A DNA stretch of 64,000 bases from Odontesthes bonariensis (GCF_027942865.1 NC_134515.1:3728839-3792838); one strand, 5' to 3'; positions 34,201 to 47,610 are shown, counted from the stretch's first letter. Translations and numbers: made by a program. Notes: generated from the letters alone by a model not told the origin.

Positions 34201-37200
34201 AAACTGCACTGCCTGCTTTCCATCATTCATATCTGCCTGGTACCACCTGCCTAAACTCTTTACTGCCTTTTCCCTTATTATTGGAATGCTTTCTTCATCT
34301 ATTACAAACTTTCTATCACTTAATTTCCCTCTACTTATTGAGATACTTCTAGACGTAGTAGGTTTGATTTTCATACCAGCCCACTTTAGATTTTTATTAA
34401 GTCTCTCCAGTATTCTCTTCATACATGGCACTGTTGTAGTCACTGACGTCATATCATCCATGTATGCTCTAATTGGTGTAAGGCGCATGCCATCCTGACG
34501 TCTCTCTCCACCTACAACCCACTTGGAAGCTCTAATAACTATCTCCATCGCCATTGTAAATGCTAATGGAGAAATAGTACACCCTGCCATAATGCCTATT
34601 TCTAGCCTCTGCCAACCTGTTGTGAAACCTGCTGTACTTAGGCACAGTCTAATATCCTGAAAATATGCTCTTACTAAGTTAACAACTATTACAGGCACTC
34701 TAAAATACTCAAATGCTTTCCAAATAGGGCTATGTGGCACTGAAACAAATGCATTTGCTAGATCCAGAAATATAACTTGCAAGTCTTTTTTCTCAATCTT
34801 GAATCTGATGCCAAATCATGCGAGTGTGCTCTAAACACCCTGCGAAACCTGGTATTCCTGCATTCTGCACAGTAGTATCTATTAAGCTATTATTTTCTAA
34901 ATAACTGGCTAATCTCTGTGCAACCAAACTAAAGAAAATCTTCCCCTCTACATTTAGGAGAGAGATCATCCGGAACTGACTCAGGTCCGAGGACTCTTTC
35001 TCCTTTGGAATAAGAACACCTCCTGCCCTACGCCATGCTCTAGGAATAACCTGTTTCTCCCAAACTATTTTTAATTGCCTCCACTAAAACTTGAGGACAT
35101 CAGGTGCACTTTTATAAACCCGGTAGGGGACTCCATTTGACCCTGGGGCCGCCGAAGCCTTTGCACGCCTGACTACCTCCTCAACCTCCTTCCACCTAGG
35201 TGGTCTAACGTCCATCTTATGAGCTATCTCTCCTAACGGTGGCATGTCAGGTGGAAGGCCTACTACTCTACGCTGTTCAAGATCTGAATATGTATTTCTT
35301 AGATACTCTTCCACCTCTGACTTTGTTGCCTTAAGCTGCCCTCCCTTTTCCTGGTTAAACAATCCTTTTTACAAACTTGAACGGATCCCTGTAAAATGCC
35401 GTTCTTACATATTCTTTCTTCTGTCTCTTTTTCCTAATATTTTCCGCCCTTCTGAGTATTGCTAGCCTGCCTCTCGATTCTTCCTGCAAAACATTAATTC
35501 CCTCTCTCTCTTCTTCTGTATCTTTTTTCCACTGCTTTCTTAAATTTCTTCTTTCCTTAACCAATTTCTCCATCTCTTTTTGCCGTCTAGACTTAACTAA
35601 ATGTACTGTTTCAACCCTCTTTCTATCTTGCACCCCAAATCTCTCTACACCATAGGAATAAATTATATCTCCCATCTTCTCTAGCCTATCGCTTGCATTT
35701 CCTCCTAACCTACCCAATATTATTGACAAATCTTTATTGACTGCCTCCCATTCTTTGTTACTATTTGCCCTAGGCCACTTAACTCTAGCTTTCTGCTCCA
35801 TATTTCTCTCTCTAACTGGCCTGTTCACCTCAGTATCAGCTGCATCCCTTCTTAGAACCTCCTCCTCCCCCTCCGTAGCTGTGTTATTGATATCCTTCGG
35901 ACTGTGGTTTTCTACCTGCCGCTGGACTTCATCCGGCTTACTCGACTGACTTCTTAAAAAGTACTGATCGATTCGGCCACACTGCCCTTCCTTTACCACA
36001 CATCTCTTTCTTCCCTGATGCATTTTAAGGCCTCTAACTGATGTTACTTTCTGCCAGCCACAAGGACAAACCTGAAGCTTACTTCCCTCTAGTCTACCAC
36101 TTTTATTTACGCTCTCTTTCCTCTGAGAACTATTCTGGTCAGTTCTAGCCCTAGAGAATAGGTCCGTGCCCCTATCCTTCACTGAGTCGTGTATCCACCT
36201 CATAGTCATGTTCGTTCCAGGGAAGTGAATTGATTACAGATTGATCTCTGGTGGGCCTGTTACTGTTTAATATCAACATCATTAGGAATGTTGTCCCACC
36301 AAAATGAGCGGTTGCTCAATTTGTCTCAGACTTTTTCATCCCACCACATGTCATCCATCACTTGGCTGCTTCAGCTGTTTATTTATCGCTTTAACTTTGA
36401 TTCATTTCCAACTCCGTTAGCTCCTTTTAGTCAAGTTAAACCTCTGCTGCTTGTCAAATTCAAACATTTTCAATGAGTGTGCGACTCATCTGGTGGATTG
36501 ATTCTGCGTCGTCATGGCAACTGTACCTTTTTTTCAGGACATCCACAGTGCCTTTCTGAGAGCACTTTGTGTTGGTGAGCTGCTCTGAAGGTCTGCCCTC
36601 ACTGCAGGTCTCTGTGTCCAAACGTCCATACAGAGCTGACTGCACGATGATCACGCCATCCTCTGTTTCACAGAAAACACAGGAAGAAGATTTAATAATC
36701 CCAATCATCTTTATTTGATCCCAATAAAACTTCATTTTTCCATCACATAAAAAAGAAAATGAATTAAATAAATTAAAATAATTCAAATCTCTTGAAGTGA
36801 AAATGTATGTCAAGTAGATAATGGTGTAAGACCCCTTAAATAACTTATAGAAATAATAACTGTCTATGTTTCATTTATGTTTTATCAAGAAATCCAACAT
36901 CTAAGCTTCCTGGTTTTACATCAGCCTCAGTTTCTTTCAGACAGACAGAGGCAGCTCCTGGTCCATGTGAGTTCAGCTGAGTTCTCTGCACAGACGCTGT
37001 CTTTAAGCTGCTTTAATGCTGATTCTGTGGTTATAAAATCAGGATTTTATTAGAGCAGAGCGACAGTCTGGAAATGCTTTAAGTGAGCTGACACGTAGTC
37101 CTAATGGGCTGATTTTAGTCCAAGTTTTGAGAAAAGAAACAGAAAAATATGTGAATCGGAGCAGCTTTACTGGGAATTCAGCTGGATTAATAAACACTTT

Positions 37201-39781
37201 ACTGTTTTTTCCGGAAAGATGCAGAAATATTAAACTTTTTGGCCTGTATAAAGCACCAAGCACCATCAGTCTATTTATATATCTATGATTCATGTATTTT
37301 GTGTTTTGCATTTTCCTATGTTTCGGGGTTTCTTATGTTCTGATGGACAACCAGGAGGTCATCCGGGAGGTCGGCCAGAGGAGCTCCTGATGATCCAAAA
37401 CCACAGTAAAAACAGTAGAAAAACAAGGCCTGAGACATGGACATGAAACAATGATCCGACAGGGAATAACTGAAACCAAGGAGTTAATATACTGAGGGAG
37501 TAAATACTACAAAATAAAACAGGAAGTGAGCTAAATAAGGAGTAAGAATCTATCTATCAGTCTATCTAAGATAAGATGAGAAGTAAGAATAGAATCGACT
37601 TGTTTACTTTGACTTGTTTTCCAGCAAACTTTTGAGTCTGTGCTGGAGTCGTACCGCAGCTCATGCGCTGGACATTGTGACTGTCATCGCAGGTGATCAC
37701 TCTCTCTGTGGTTATGGCGGTCCCAGCGAAGGGAAACGGTTCTTCGGCTCCGGCAAAACCTGGAATGAAAAGCAAAATGTTTGGTGAATAGTTACTCCAT
37801 AAAAGAGAAAATATGTTGGTTATGGTGCTGAAGCAGCTCTCTCACCTACACTTTCTTTTCAGGTTGATATAAATAAATACATGTAGAAATATTTATTTCA
37901 TTAAATGGTGGAGGGAGCTGCATCAACAAAGACTGCTGACAAGATAACAGATCAAAAGGTCAGATCTCCACTTTCTGGGTTAAGAGTCGCCTCCCTCAGC
38001 ATTGTAAACTATACAACTCTGAATAATATGGCATGCATTAAAGTTACTTATAGAGTCAAAACAAAGCTTGATTAAGTGTAAAAAGTTTGGATTCCCTCCT
38101 GTGCCTCACAATGGCTTGGTTTTACAGAACAGAATGAAATGTGTATTGACCTGAACACGTCAGCAAAGATGATGCTGCCAGCACTGAAAAGAGAAAAGAA
38201 ACCTCAGTGTTAGTTGATTTACTTGTCCTGTTACTTCTGTTTAAAGCTGCTTTAGCATTGGGCTTTTCCATGTCGAGTCAGACAAATTTATTCCACTTCC
38301 CCATGAATGATGATGATCATGGTGATCACACCATCAGGCTGCAGTGAAACAGTAAAGTCTGAGGGCAGAGACGAAGGAATGCAGGAACGGCTCAGATCAC
38401 AGAGTCAAAACCTGGAGACATTTCAGTAGCATGAACTACAGCTTTCATAAGGAGGGTGAGAGGGAACAGGTGGATGGATGATCAGAACATCCAGGATTTT
38501 TATGCACAAGGGTCAGTTTCACTGTGCTCAGAGTTTGTACTGAAACATGAATGTGCATCATTTTTGCACCTTCACCATCAAACATCATGTAAAACCTTCA
38601 TATCTTTAAAAATCATAAGGCTCGGTATGATTACTGGTTTTCATCGTAGACTGTATCTTTAAGGATTGAGATGACATTTGTTGTGAGTTGGCGCTCTATA
38701 GATAAAATCAAATTGAATTATATAATCATAAGTGAAAACAGTGCTTTGCCCTGAGAAGAGACAGAGGTCCCATCACTATCCCCACCTCAGTTCTTTCTCT
38801 TTAACTTCACAGGCAAAACCTGAAGAAACTGAAAAGACTTTCATGCTCACAGGTTAAAAATGATCATTTGGCTGATGGCAGATACAGGTTGTTTCTGTCT
38901 CTTTTAACACTCTGGGGTCTAAGAACCCGCCGGCGGGATTTTTGACACTTCTCCAAAAACACATCTGTAACTGTGAGTTTTTGTCATTCAAACATATAAG
39001 TGACACCATTAAAAACCTTGAAACTTATACTTTTCAAATATATATATATATATATTAAAATAAATGATATAGCTGGCCCTTTTTAAAGAGAGTGAAAAGA
39101 AATCTTTGGATTTTCTGTACTCTCTGACTGCATCAGCCTCCTAGGCCACACCTATCGCTATTCACATGTTAAGTACCAGGTGACTGAGTGGCTATTCACA
39201 GGTGAGAACACGCCCCATTCAGCCAGCATAAACAGACAATTATCACATGGAGAGTGACAGGGGGGTGGGGGCAATCGGGGGTGTTACACACCCATCTAAT
39301 TAGGATTCAGCTAACAGAGACACTGCCTTGAGTTACAATGACTTTTTTACAGCTTGTGTGGAAACAACAAAACATTTCTGACTGCACTTTTTACTTTTAT
39401 GCAGCCAACACTTTTGTTTACAAGGTTCAACCTTCAAAAGTCTTGGCTAGATATATTTATAGACCTCTAAAACCTGTTTTTTGTACAGTTGTGTTTCCCC
39501 TCAATTTAAATAAAACTTGTTTGTATTACATTCACTTTACTCTCATATTATTTTTTGTTAGGCTTTTCAGAATACAACCATATGTGTCACTTTTGCAGAG
39601 ATGTTTACAGTTAGTTGAAATACTTGAAAATGTCAAGGTGTTGCAAACTGCCTCAAAGTCTCTGAAAGAATGTATAGAAATAATAATTTCTTCTGTCTCC
39701 TTCTATGTTTTATCAATAAATCAAACATCTACAGTCAGCTGTGTACTTACGCAGTGAGATGCTCAGTCTGGTGCAGAACAT
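31255..39781 (-). CDS. Rhamnose-binding lectin (SUEL-type, two CRDs), copy 2
   Basis: Same eight-exon structure: 39751-39781, 38151-38183, 37655-37759, 36527-36662, 31802-31911, 31677-31721, 31445-31577 and 31255-31358. Exon lengths (31, 33, 105, 136, 110, 45, 133, 104 nt) are identical to the other copies and every splice dinucleotide is kept. The predicted protein appears identical to copy 1; the exon differences I found are silent (for example in exons 6, 7 and 8). Signal peptide, both YGR/DPC/KYL motif sets and all cysteines are intact. Just inside intron 3, downstream of exon 3, a few bases differ from copies 1 and 3. The Harbinger insertion begins about 180 bp upstream of the start codon, as in U1. 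Confidence 0.92.
32242..32454 (-). mobile_element. tRNA-derived SINE in RBL intron 4 (U2)
   Basis: Orthologous to the U1 SINE and duplicated with the unit, with the same A-box and B-box. The 3' homopolymer (poly(T) on plus) is much longer and interrupted by a C, showing tail-length change after duplication. The left target duplication has one substitution (AACCACCATC). Confidence 0.88.
32480..36260 (-). mobile_element. RLE-type non-LTR retrotransposon (R2/Hero-like), best-preserved copy, U2
   Basis: Orthologue of the U1 element. Here the RT core is one open frame (34141-34782, with AYMDD), the thumb/linker (33493-34116) is uninterrupted, and the CCHC plus endonuclease region is open (32677-33456). 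The N-terminal zinc-finger region is 35355-36209. It lacks the foreign patch and the 2-nt deletion of U1 and U3, but carries its own stop: a CAG-to-TAG change just upstream of the CCHC motif. It is the best template for classifying the family. Confidence 0.85.
38908..39667 (+). mobile_element. piggyBac-like MITE A, right end deleted (U2)
   Basis: Same insertion and same right-end deletion as U1, including an internal loss of about 24 bp near the middle. It therefore shares the U1 lesion by descent or conversion. Confidence 0.8.
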
Positions 39782-39957
39782 GGTGTCAGGAGATGCGGTC
39801 GGAGGTGCTGAAATGAAGGAAATGAAAAAGACTCTGGATATTTGTTCTGCTGGGGTAAGAGCCATCTTACGACACACGAATACAAAGTATGGGGAAATAA
39901 TCTTTTACTGACGTGTTGCATAGATTAAATCAGAAAACAAAAATGCTGGAACTGGTC

Positions 39958-41391
39958 TAACTGGCACGTGCAAGAGGATGGTAGATTTGCATACTCCACG
40001 CCCAAAATGATACCATATAAGGCTGTGCTTCCTCTGTCCTGTGCCAGGAAGTGTTGAGTCATGAGAACGGCATCAAGGCGCATAAAGAACAACTTTACGG
40101 GCTCTGAGATTAAAGTTCTGCTTTCAGAGATCCAGAAAGGAAAATCTGTCCTTTTTAGCAGTGTCAGCAGTGGAATTACGGGACCTGCTAAAGCCAAGAA
40201 ATGGGAAGCAATTACGAGTGCTGTTAACTCTGTGTCACCGAAATAAAAAAGAAATGGTTTAATATGAAAATGGCTTAAAAAAAACAAAAACGTCTCGCCA
40301 TGGCCAGGCGCTCGATGACTGCAACTAAAGCCGTGCAATCAGTTGTTGCCTCATCATGATGGCTCTTTGATGGGGCGGTTAATGAGGGGGGTCTTCTGGC
40401 ACCACACCTTCTGGTCTGCCTGGGCTGGTTCAGGTGGAGACCCTCGTTCATGGCAATATTGTACAAATCTGGGATGACTTCTCTGGGCTATAGAGCAGTT
40501 TGCCCCCCCGCTGTATCGAGACGCACCCACCTGGCCTTCAGCTCAGTGCGCTCCACGACAGCACGGGTGCTTTGATGCGTATATGTGTCCAGTCTATTGC
40601 TCCGATTATGTTTGGCAGTCCAGCCACGGCATGAAAGTCCCTCTTAATTTGTACTTGTTGGACAGCGGTGTATGGGAATATGATGTACCATGGGTGATAA
40701 ACTGATGAGAGCTTTGATGACCAAGCGGAGCGCACGACTCACAGAGGACTGGGACACCCCCGATCTGTCTCCAATCTCCCTCTGAAAGGTTCCAGTGGCC
40801 AAAAATCCAAGGGTGGTGAGGACCTGGACGTGTGGTGGAATTGGGTTTGATCGGCGTGTTTCTCTCTGGAGTTCTAGCAAGCTGCATATTTGCAGCAGCA
40901 AAGTCCTTGGGAATCTTAATCACGATGTCAGCCATTCGTCTGTCTCCGCAAGGATATCTACACGTTCTCGGAACACACGCTCCCCTCCAAGAGCCTGGCG
41001 CGCTAATGCATCCAAAAGTAGCAAGTCAGCCGCTGGTTATACTTCCCATTGACCTTGTTACATACAGAGTCAATTAACCTTCAATTAGTGCATAATTTAA
41101 GTCAAATAGAATAATGTCAACATCATTATGGGGTATAATGTATATATTTATTTATGTTTGCTTCAAAGTAATTAAATATACAATCCATTAGTCAAGCTAA
41201 CTTGATTGGAATGACAGCGGACTATTTTACGAAACTCCTACGACAGGTCTGGATCACTCGTAATTCTGTTCGTAACCTGAAAGAAAACGTAAGATGCAAA
41301 AAGATTGGTGAATGCGCAAATTTTCTTAAATCACTCGTACGCACGACTTAAGAACAAATCTGTGCGTACGAACGTTGTTGCATGAGGCCCA
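39958..41391 (-). mobile_element. PIF/Harbinger transposon, internally deleted (U2, first copy)
   Basis: Orthologue of the U1 element, with transposase fragments at 40606-41034 and the C-terminal piece at 40275-40466. The Myb/SANT-like frame is at 40061-40246. Only a few substitutions separate it from U1, and the deletion of the catalytic core is the same. Confidence 0.82.
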
Positions 41392-42068
41392 ATGACTGCG
41401 AGGTGCCCAGGTCCTGTGGCTGCAGAACCAGCCCAGATCATCAGCCCTCCACCACCATGCTTGACAGCTGGTGTGAGGTGTTTGTGCTGATATGATGTGT
41501 TTGGTTTCCTTCAAACGTGCTGCTGTGCATTATGAGCAAACATCTCCACTTTGGTCTGCTCTGTCCAAAGGACATTGTTCCAGAAGTCTTGTGGTTTGTT
41601 CAGATGCAGCTTTGCAAACCTAAGCTGTGCTGCCATGTTCTTTTTAGAGAGAAGAGGCTTTCTCCTGCAGCCCTTCCACACAAGCCATACCTGTTCAGTC
41701 TGTTTCTAACTGTGCTGGCATGACCTTTAACCTTCAACATACTAACTGAGGCCTGCAGAGTCTGAGATGTAGCTCTTGGGTTTCTGACCTTGGGGTGACC
41801 TTTAACCTTTAACATACTAACTGAGGCCTGCAGAGTCTGAGATGTAGCTCTTGGGTTTCTGACCTTGGGGTGACCTTTAACCTTTAACATGCTGACTGAG
41901 GCCTGCAGAGTCTGAGATGCAGCTCTTGGGTTTCTGACCTTGGGGTGACCTTTAACCTTTAACATACTAACTGAGGCCTGCAGAGTCTGAGATGCAGCTC
42001 TTGGGTTTCTGACCTTGGGGTGACCTTGCTGGGACGTCCACTCCTGGGAAGATTGACAGCTGGAACTG
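41392..42068 (-). mobile_element. Tc1-like transposase remnant with internal tandem expansion (U2)
   Basis: Orthologue of the U1 remnant, with the same fragment order but four 75-bp units instead of three. That accounts exactly for the 75-bp offset change between U1 and U2 on either side of it. Confidence 0.8.
41721..42020 (-). repeat. 75-bp minisatellite, block a (U2), 4 units
   Basis: Same unit as U1 block a with exactly one extra 75-bp copy. The minus-strand frame is open over 121 residues (41600-41965). Confidence 0.93.
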
Positions 42069-42151
42069 GACAGGCAGGAAGAAACTGGTTGAATGCTTTC
42101 TAACTTCCTTTAGAAGTTAGATAACATTTAACCAGTTTCTTCCTGCCTGTC
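42069..42151. repeat. Strong hairpin (inverted repeat), U2 first copy
   Basis: Orthologue of the hairpin at 12673, with the arms intact. Confidence 0.9.
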
Positions 42152-42645
42152 ACGTTATAATCGTATCTGCTTGACCTGTGTTACCCTGACATAAAAAAAC
42201 AAAAGGCCTTGTGTAAGTTCTGCTCTGTATTAGAATTAAGAGTAAAAAAAATATGAAAACTAACAACCAGAAAGTTACTGTAGTTTCTGAATGACTTCAG
42301 TGTTCAGATCTGAGTATTTAACTTAAAAACAGAGCTTAAACACAATCAGATGAGTAATGATCCATATAAAAAAATCCTCTTTTATTTTTAAACCTGTTGT
42401 GTTTTTGTGATATTGATGAATATCTGAGTAATGAGCGCATGTAAAACAAATTATTAATTATTTCTGTTGAACCTAACCCATGTTTTTTTCTGGATATGTG
42501 CTGCAGGAAGTATTTAAAACATTGAGTGGATGTGAACACAGCCACTTGTTTTCCAGTAAGACGATCTGTACTCAAGGAAGTAAACAGCATTTTGTGTCAA
42601 AGCGTCATCAGGAACAAAACTTTAATTTGTGAGGCTCATGCCAAA

Positions 42646-42838
42646 AATTCCTCTTCAGGTGCGCCGCAGGGGAGGAGTCGTCTGTTAACTCAGGACCTTC
42701 CTGCAAACGCTGGCACGGCACCAGGTGGTTATCACAGCAACCTTCCCTGCAGCCTGGGTGGTGAGCAGCACTTGGAAAGGTTCTGACCACTTCTGATGGT
42801 TCCCCTTCTTGGTCCTCATCACAACCCCGTCACCAGGC
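42646..42838 (-). pseudogene. Endogenous retrovirus pol fragment: integrase C-terminal region (U2)
   Basis: Orthologous to the U1 fragment, with a few substitutions (for example LEMCKKSRRRV upstream). Non-functional. Confidence 0.6.
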
Positions 42839-42842
42839 TTAT

Positions 42843-43641
42843 CACTCTGGAGTCTAAGAACCCGCCGGCGGGATTTTTTACACATCTCCAAAAACAAATC
42901 TCTAACTCTGTGAGTTTTTGTCATTCAAACATATAAGTGACACCATTAAAAACCTTGAAACTTATACTTTTCAAATATATATATATTAAAATAAATTATA
43001 TAGCTGGCCCTTTTTAAAGACAGTGAAAAGAAATCTTTGGATTTTCTGTACTCTCAGACTGCATCAGCCTCCTAGGCCACACCTATCGCTATTCACATGT
43101 TAAGTACCAGGTGATTGAGTGGCTATTCACAGGTGAGAACACGCCCCATTCAGCCAGCATCAACAGACAATTATCACATGGAGAGTGACAGGGGTGTGGG
43201 GGCAATCAGGGGTGTTACACACCCATCTAATTAGGATTCAACTAACAGAGACACTGCCTTGAGTTACAATGACTTTTTTACAGCTTGTGTGGAAACAACA
43301 AAACATTTCTGACTGCACTTTTTACTTTTATGCAGCCAACACTTTTGTTTACAAGGTTCAACCTTCAAAAGTCTTGGCTAGATATATTTATAGTGTGTTT
43401 TCTTGCACTGTTTGAAGACCTCTAAAACCTGTTTTTTGTACAGTTGTGTTTCCCCTCAATTTAAATAAAACTTGTTTGTATTACATTCACTTTACTCTCA
43501 TATTATTTTTTGTTAGGCTTTTCAGAATACAACCATATGTGTCACTTTTGCATAGATGTTTACAGTTAGTTGAAATACTTGAAAATGTCAAGGTGTTGCA
43601 AACTGTATCAAAGTCTCTGAAAGGCCTTAGACTCCAGAGGC
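42843..43641 (+). mobile_element. piggyBac-like MITE B (U2)
   Basis: Orthologue of 13447-14245, with intact termini and no coding capacity. Confidence 0.8.
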
Positions 43642-43701
43642 TTAAAGAGATGCAGCACACCGGCTGCTGGATCAGGGAGAGATGCTTTCACCTGTGAATG
43701 A

Positions 43702-44349
43702 GGCCCCATCCACACGTAGCCGGGTATCTGCTAAAACGAATATATTTTTCTACGTTTGGACCTGTCATCCACATGAAAACGCATAAAAACGCACCGTAAA
43801 CGAATGTTTTTAAAAACTCCGGGCAAAGTGAAGATTTTTGAAAACTCCGTTTATGCAGCTGCGTGTAGACAGAGATAACCGGAGATTTGCGTTTTCGAAC
43901 GTCACAATATGCGCCAAAACAACAACAAATCTGCTTAAAAGTCTAAAGTGCGACCTTTGTTTACTGAAGAAGCATGGATGTCTTGAGAACTGTGGTGGTT
44001 ATTATTGTGCAGGCGCTGTTTACTGCCTTGATTTTACACGCCCAAGTCGTACTCCTCACTCCTGTCGCTGTCGGAATTATTACGTCCTCATATCGAGGGG
44101 CAGTCATGCGATCACCTGTCCGTGTGCTCAAAAAAGTGGCGTGCACACTTTATTATTTAGCTTACGAGGGCAGATTACGCAAAACAGCAAATGCATTTGG
44201 GTTGTCAAGACAGGTGAAAACGCAGATGTTTGGTTATGTGTGGAAGGTGTTTTTTTCAAAAACGAGGTAATGTGGATACAGATTTTTTTATAAACGGAGG
44301 GGGGGAAACATTCGGTTTTAAAAATACCCGGCTACGTGTGGACAAGGCC
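43702..44349 (+). mobile_element. hAT-like MITE, direct arm (U2)
   Basis: Orthologue of 14306-14953, nearly identical. Confidence 0.7.
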
Positions 44350-44865
44350 TGAATATCTGATCGAAGACAAGACAGCAGAGCGCCTGCAGAACGGGGCGTG
44401 GTTTAACATTTGGCAGGGTTAAAGGTTAACTGCGACTGGTGCTTGCCAGGTTTGAGGATTTTCAAAAAGTACCGTGGTCCAGATCAGGTCTGGGAGAACA
44501 AACGTCAGAGAGAGCAGGTTCACAATCATGGTCCTCCCCTCGCCATCCTCACAAGGTGTAGAAAGAAGCTTAGCGGGACTCAAAACTCTGCCACATGTCT
44601 CAGCCTGTCACCATGTTGCTGCAAAGGGACAGAAGTCATGCAGCCCTCTATTCTTCAACAGTCTGTGTAAATGGTTTGCAAGGATCAGGGAGGCGCCAGA
44701 GTGGGTGGAGACACAAGTCCTGGTCTCAGTGTGGACAAAGTTTGTTAAGTTTCAGGGCTTCGTGTGATGATGTCTTTTGGTCCCAAACCCGATCAATGCA
44801 CACCAGCAGACAGAGGTGCTTCAATGACTGAACATTAAGGAATAAAAGAACAACAATATATACTC

Positions 44866-45036
44866 ACTCCCAAAAAGGACATGACTTTTTCTTTATTATT
44901 TGGCTTAGGAATCTGCTGGATAGCCTGAATGCATTTTGGAAGGAGTTCTATAGCTTCGGTGATAAGAGATTTCCCAGAAAGGTCACCTGCTGCTGCACAA
45001 GCTGAAGCTCTGACACACTGGCTTTGTGTCCTCCAG
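44866..45036 (-). pseudogene. Endogenous retrovirus/LTR element pol fragment: reverse transcriptase end (U2)
   Basis: Orthologue of the fragment at 15470-15640, with the same frameshift and non-functional. Confidence 0.6.
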
Positions 45037-45095
45037 CTGCAGGATGTTAGAGGAGTTTTAACAGTCAATGGTCAAAGAATGGTCCAGTCCACCTC

Positions 45096-46258
45096 AACTG
45101 GTGGACTCATACTCCTCATACTTGGAGGAGCGGAGTTATTTTGTGACCATTGGAAGTTATCAATCTGATCGAGTGGCTATGACATGTGGAGTTCCTCAGG
45201 GGTCAGTTCTTGGACCCCTTCTGTTCACCCTATACATGCTGCCTCTGGGTCAAATTCTGAAGAACTCTAAAGTCAACCTCCACAGCTATGCAGATGACAC
45301 ACAGATATATCTCGCACTGTCTCCAGATGACTGCAGTCCGATGGAGTCATTGTGCGACTGCTTAGAGCAAGTCAAAAAGTGGATGAACCTAAATTTCCTT
45401 CAGTTAAATCAAGAAAAAAACTGAGGTCATTGTGTTTGGCAACAAAGAGAAGAGGTTTGCTGTCAGTAAACATCTTGAGTCACTGTCTCTAGAAACTAAA
45501 GACGAAGTCCGGAACCTCGGCGTGCTGATAGACTCAGACCTGACCTTCAACAATCATATCAAATCAGTCACCAAATCAGCCTTTTATCAACTTAAGAACA
45601 TATCCAGAATTAAGGGTTTCATGTCCCAAACAGATCAGGGGAAGCTGATTCATGCTACATGCTAATGCTAACGGTCTCTGACTGGACTCCCCCAAAAGAG
45701 TCTCAAACAGCTGCAGCTCATTCAGAACGCTGCAGCCCGAGTTTTAACCAGAACAAAGAGATCACATCACATCACCCCAGTTCTCAAGTCTTTACGTCGG
45801 CTCCCGGTCAGATACAGAATAGATTTTAAAGTTCTGCTACTCGTCTACAAATCACAGAATGGTTTAGGTCCAGAACACATGAATGACATGCTAGCAGAGT
45901 ATAAACCCAGCAGAGCTCTGAGATCTGCTGACTCAGGTCAGATAGTGGAGCCCAGAGTTCAAACTAGACCCGGTGAAGCAGCTTTTAGCTGTTATGCTGC
46001 ACACAACTGGAACAAACTACCAGCAGAACTGAAATCAGCCACAACTGTGAGCACTTTTAAATCCAGGTTAAAAACATTTCTCTTTCCGTGTGCTTATGGT
46101 TGAGTTTATATCTTTCTTTTTCCCCTCTTCTTTGATTGCTTTTAACTGTGTTTTTAATTTTTTCTCTTTAAATTGCTTGTTTTTATGCTGCTTTATGCTG
46201 TTCTTTTAAATGCCTTGTCTTTATGTAAAGCACATTGAGTTGCCTGTGGTATGAAATG
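45096..46258 (+). mobile_element. L2/CR1-group LINE, 5'-truncated (U2)
   Basis: Orthologue of the U1 LINE with the same A-run frameshift and 3' deletion. Minor substitutions (for example Gln to Glu in KDEVRNLG). Confidence 0.9.
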
Positions 46259-46284
46259 CGCTGTATAAATAAAGATGCCTTGCC

Positions 46285-46461
46285 TTGCCTTTAACATGCT
46301 GACTGAGGCCTGCAGAGTCTGAGATGCAGCTCTTGGGTTTCTGACCTTTAACCTTTAACATGCTAACTGAGGCCTGCAGAGTATGAGATCTAGCTCTTGG
46401 GTTTCTGACCTTGGGGGGACCTTTAACCTTTAACATGCTAACTGAGGCCTGCAGAGTCTGA
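46285..46461 (-). repeat. 75-bp minisatellite, block b (U2)
   Basis: Orthologue of U1 block b with the same irregular unit. Confidence 0.88.
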
Positions 46462-47153
46462 GGCTATGTACACACATAGCCGGGTATTTTTAAAACCGAA
46501 TATTTCCCCCCCTCCGTTTATAAAATAATTTGTATCCACATTACCTCGTTTTCGAAAAAAACACCTTCCACACATAACCGAACATCTGCGTTTTCACCTG
46601 TCTTGACAACCCAAATGCATTTGCTGTTTTGCGCAATCTGCCCTCGTCAGCTAAATAATAAAGTGTGCACGCAACTTTTTTGAGCACACTGACAGGTGAT
46701 CGCATGACAGTGGACTGCCCCTCGATATGAGGACGTAATAATTCTGACAGCGACAGGAGTGAGGACCGGGACATGCGAAATTGTCACGCCATTCCTCTGG
46801 GAGTACGACTTGGGCGTGTAAAATCAAGGCTGTAAACAGCGCCTGCACAATAATAACCACCACAGTTCTCAAGGCATCCATGCTTCTTCAGTAAACAAAG
46901 GTCGCACTTTAGACTTTTAAGCAGATTTGTTGTTGTTTTGGCGCATATTGTGATGTTCGAAAACGCAAAACTCCGGTTATCTCTGTCTACACGCAGCTGC
47001 ATAAACGGAGTTTTCAAAAATCTTCACTTTGCCCGGAGTTTTTAAAAACATTCGTTTACGGTGCGTTTTTATGCGTTTTCATGTGGATGACAGGTCCAAA
47101 CGTAGAAAAATATATTTGTTTTAGCAGATACCCGGCTACGTGTGGATGGGGCC
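46462..47153 (-). mobile_element. hAT-like MITE, inverted arm (U2)
   Basis: Orthologue of 17066-17757, again inside a minisatellite unit. Confidence 0.75.
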
Positions 47154-47570
47154 TGAGATGCAGCTCTTGGGTTTCTGACCTTGGGGTGACCTTTAACCTT
47201 TAACATGCTAACTGAGGCCTGCAGAGTCTGAGATGTAGCTCTTGGGTTTCTGACCTTGGGGTGACCTTTAACCTTTAACATGCTGACTGAGGCCTGCAGA
47301 GTCTGAGATGCAGCTCTTGGGTTTCTGACCTTGGGGTGACCTTTAACCTTTAACATGCTAACTGAGGCCTGTAGAGTCTGAGATGCAGCTCTTGGGTTTC
47401 TGACCTTGGAGTGACCTTTAACCTTTAACATGCTAACTGAGGCCTGCAGAGTCTGAGATGCAGCTCTTTGGGTTTCTGACCTTGGGGTGACCTTTAACCT
47501 TTAACATGCTAACTGAGGCCTGTAGAGTCTGAGATGCAGCTCTTGGGTTTCTGACCTTGGGGTGACCTTG
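47154..47570 (-). repeat. 75-bp minisatellite, block c (U2)
   Basis: Five to six units, one or more longer than U1. The minus-strand open frame 47069-47431 is exactly 75 bp longer than its U1 counterpart. Some units carry the variant TGTAGAGTC, showing unit-level homogenisation. Confidence 0.9.
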
Positions 47571-47610
47571 CTGGGACGTCCACTCCTGGGAAGGTTGACA
47601 GCTGGAACTG

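Noticed and set aside
47069-47431. 120-residue repetitive protein (MLKVKGH repeats)
   Set aside because: It is the minisatellite read in an open frame because the unit is 75 bp. There is no promoter or gene context, and it continues into MITE sequence.
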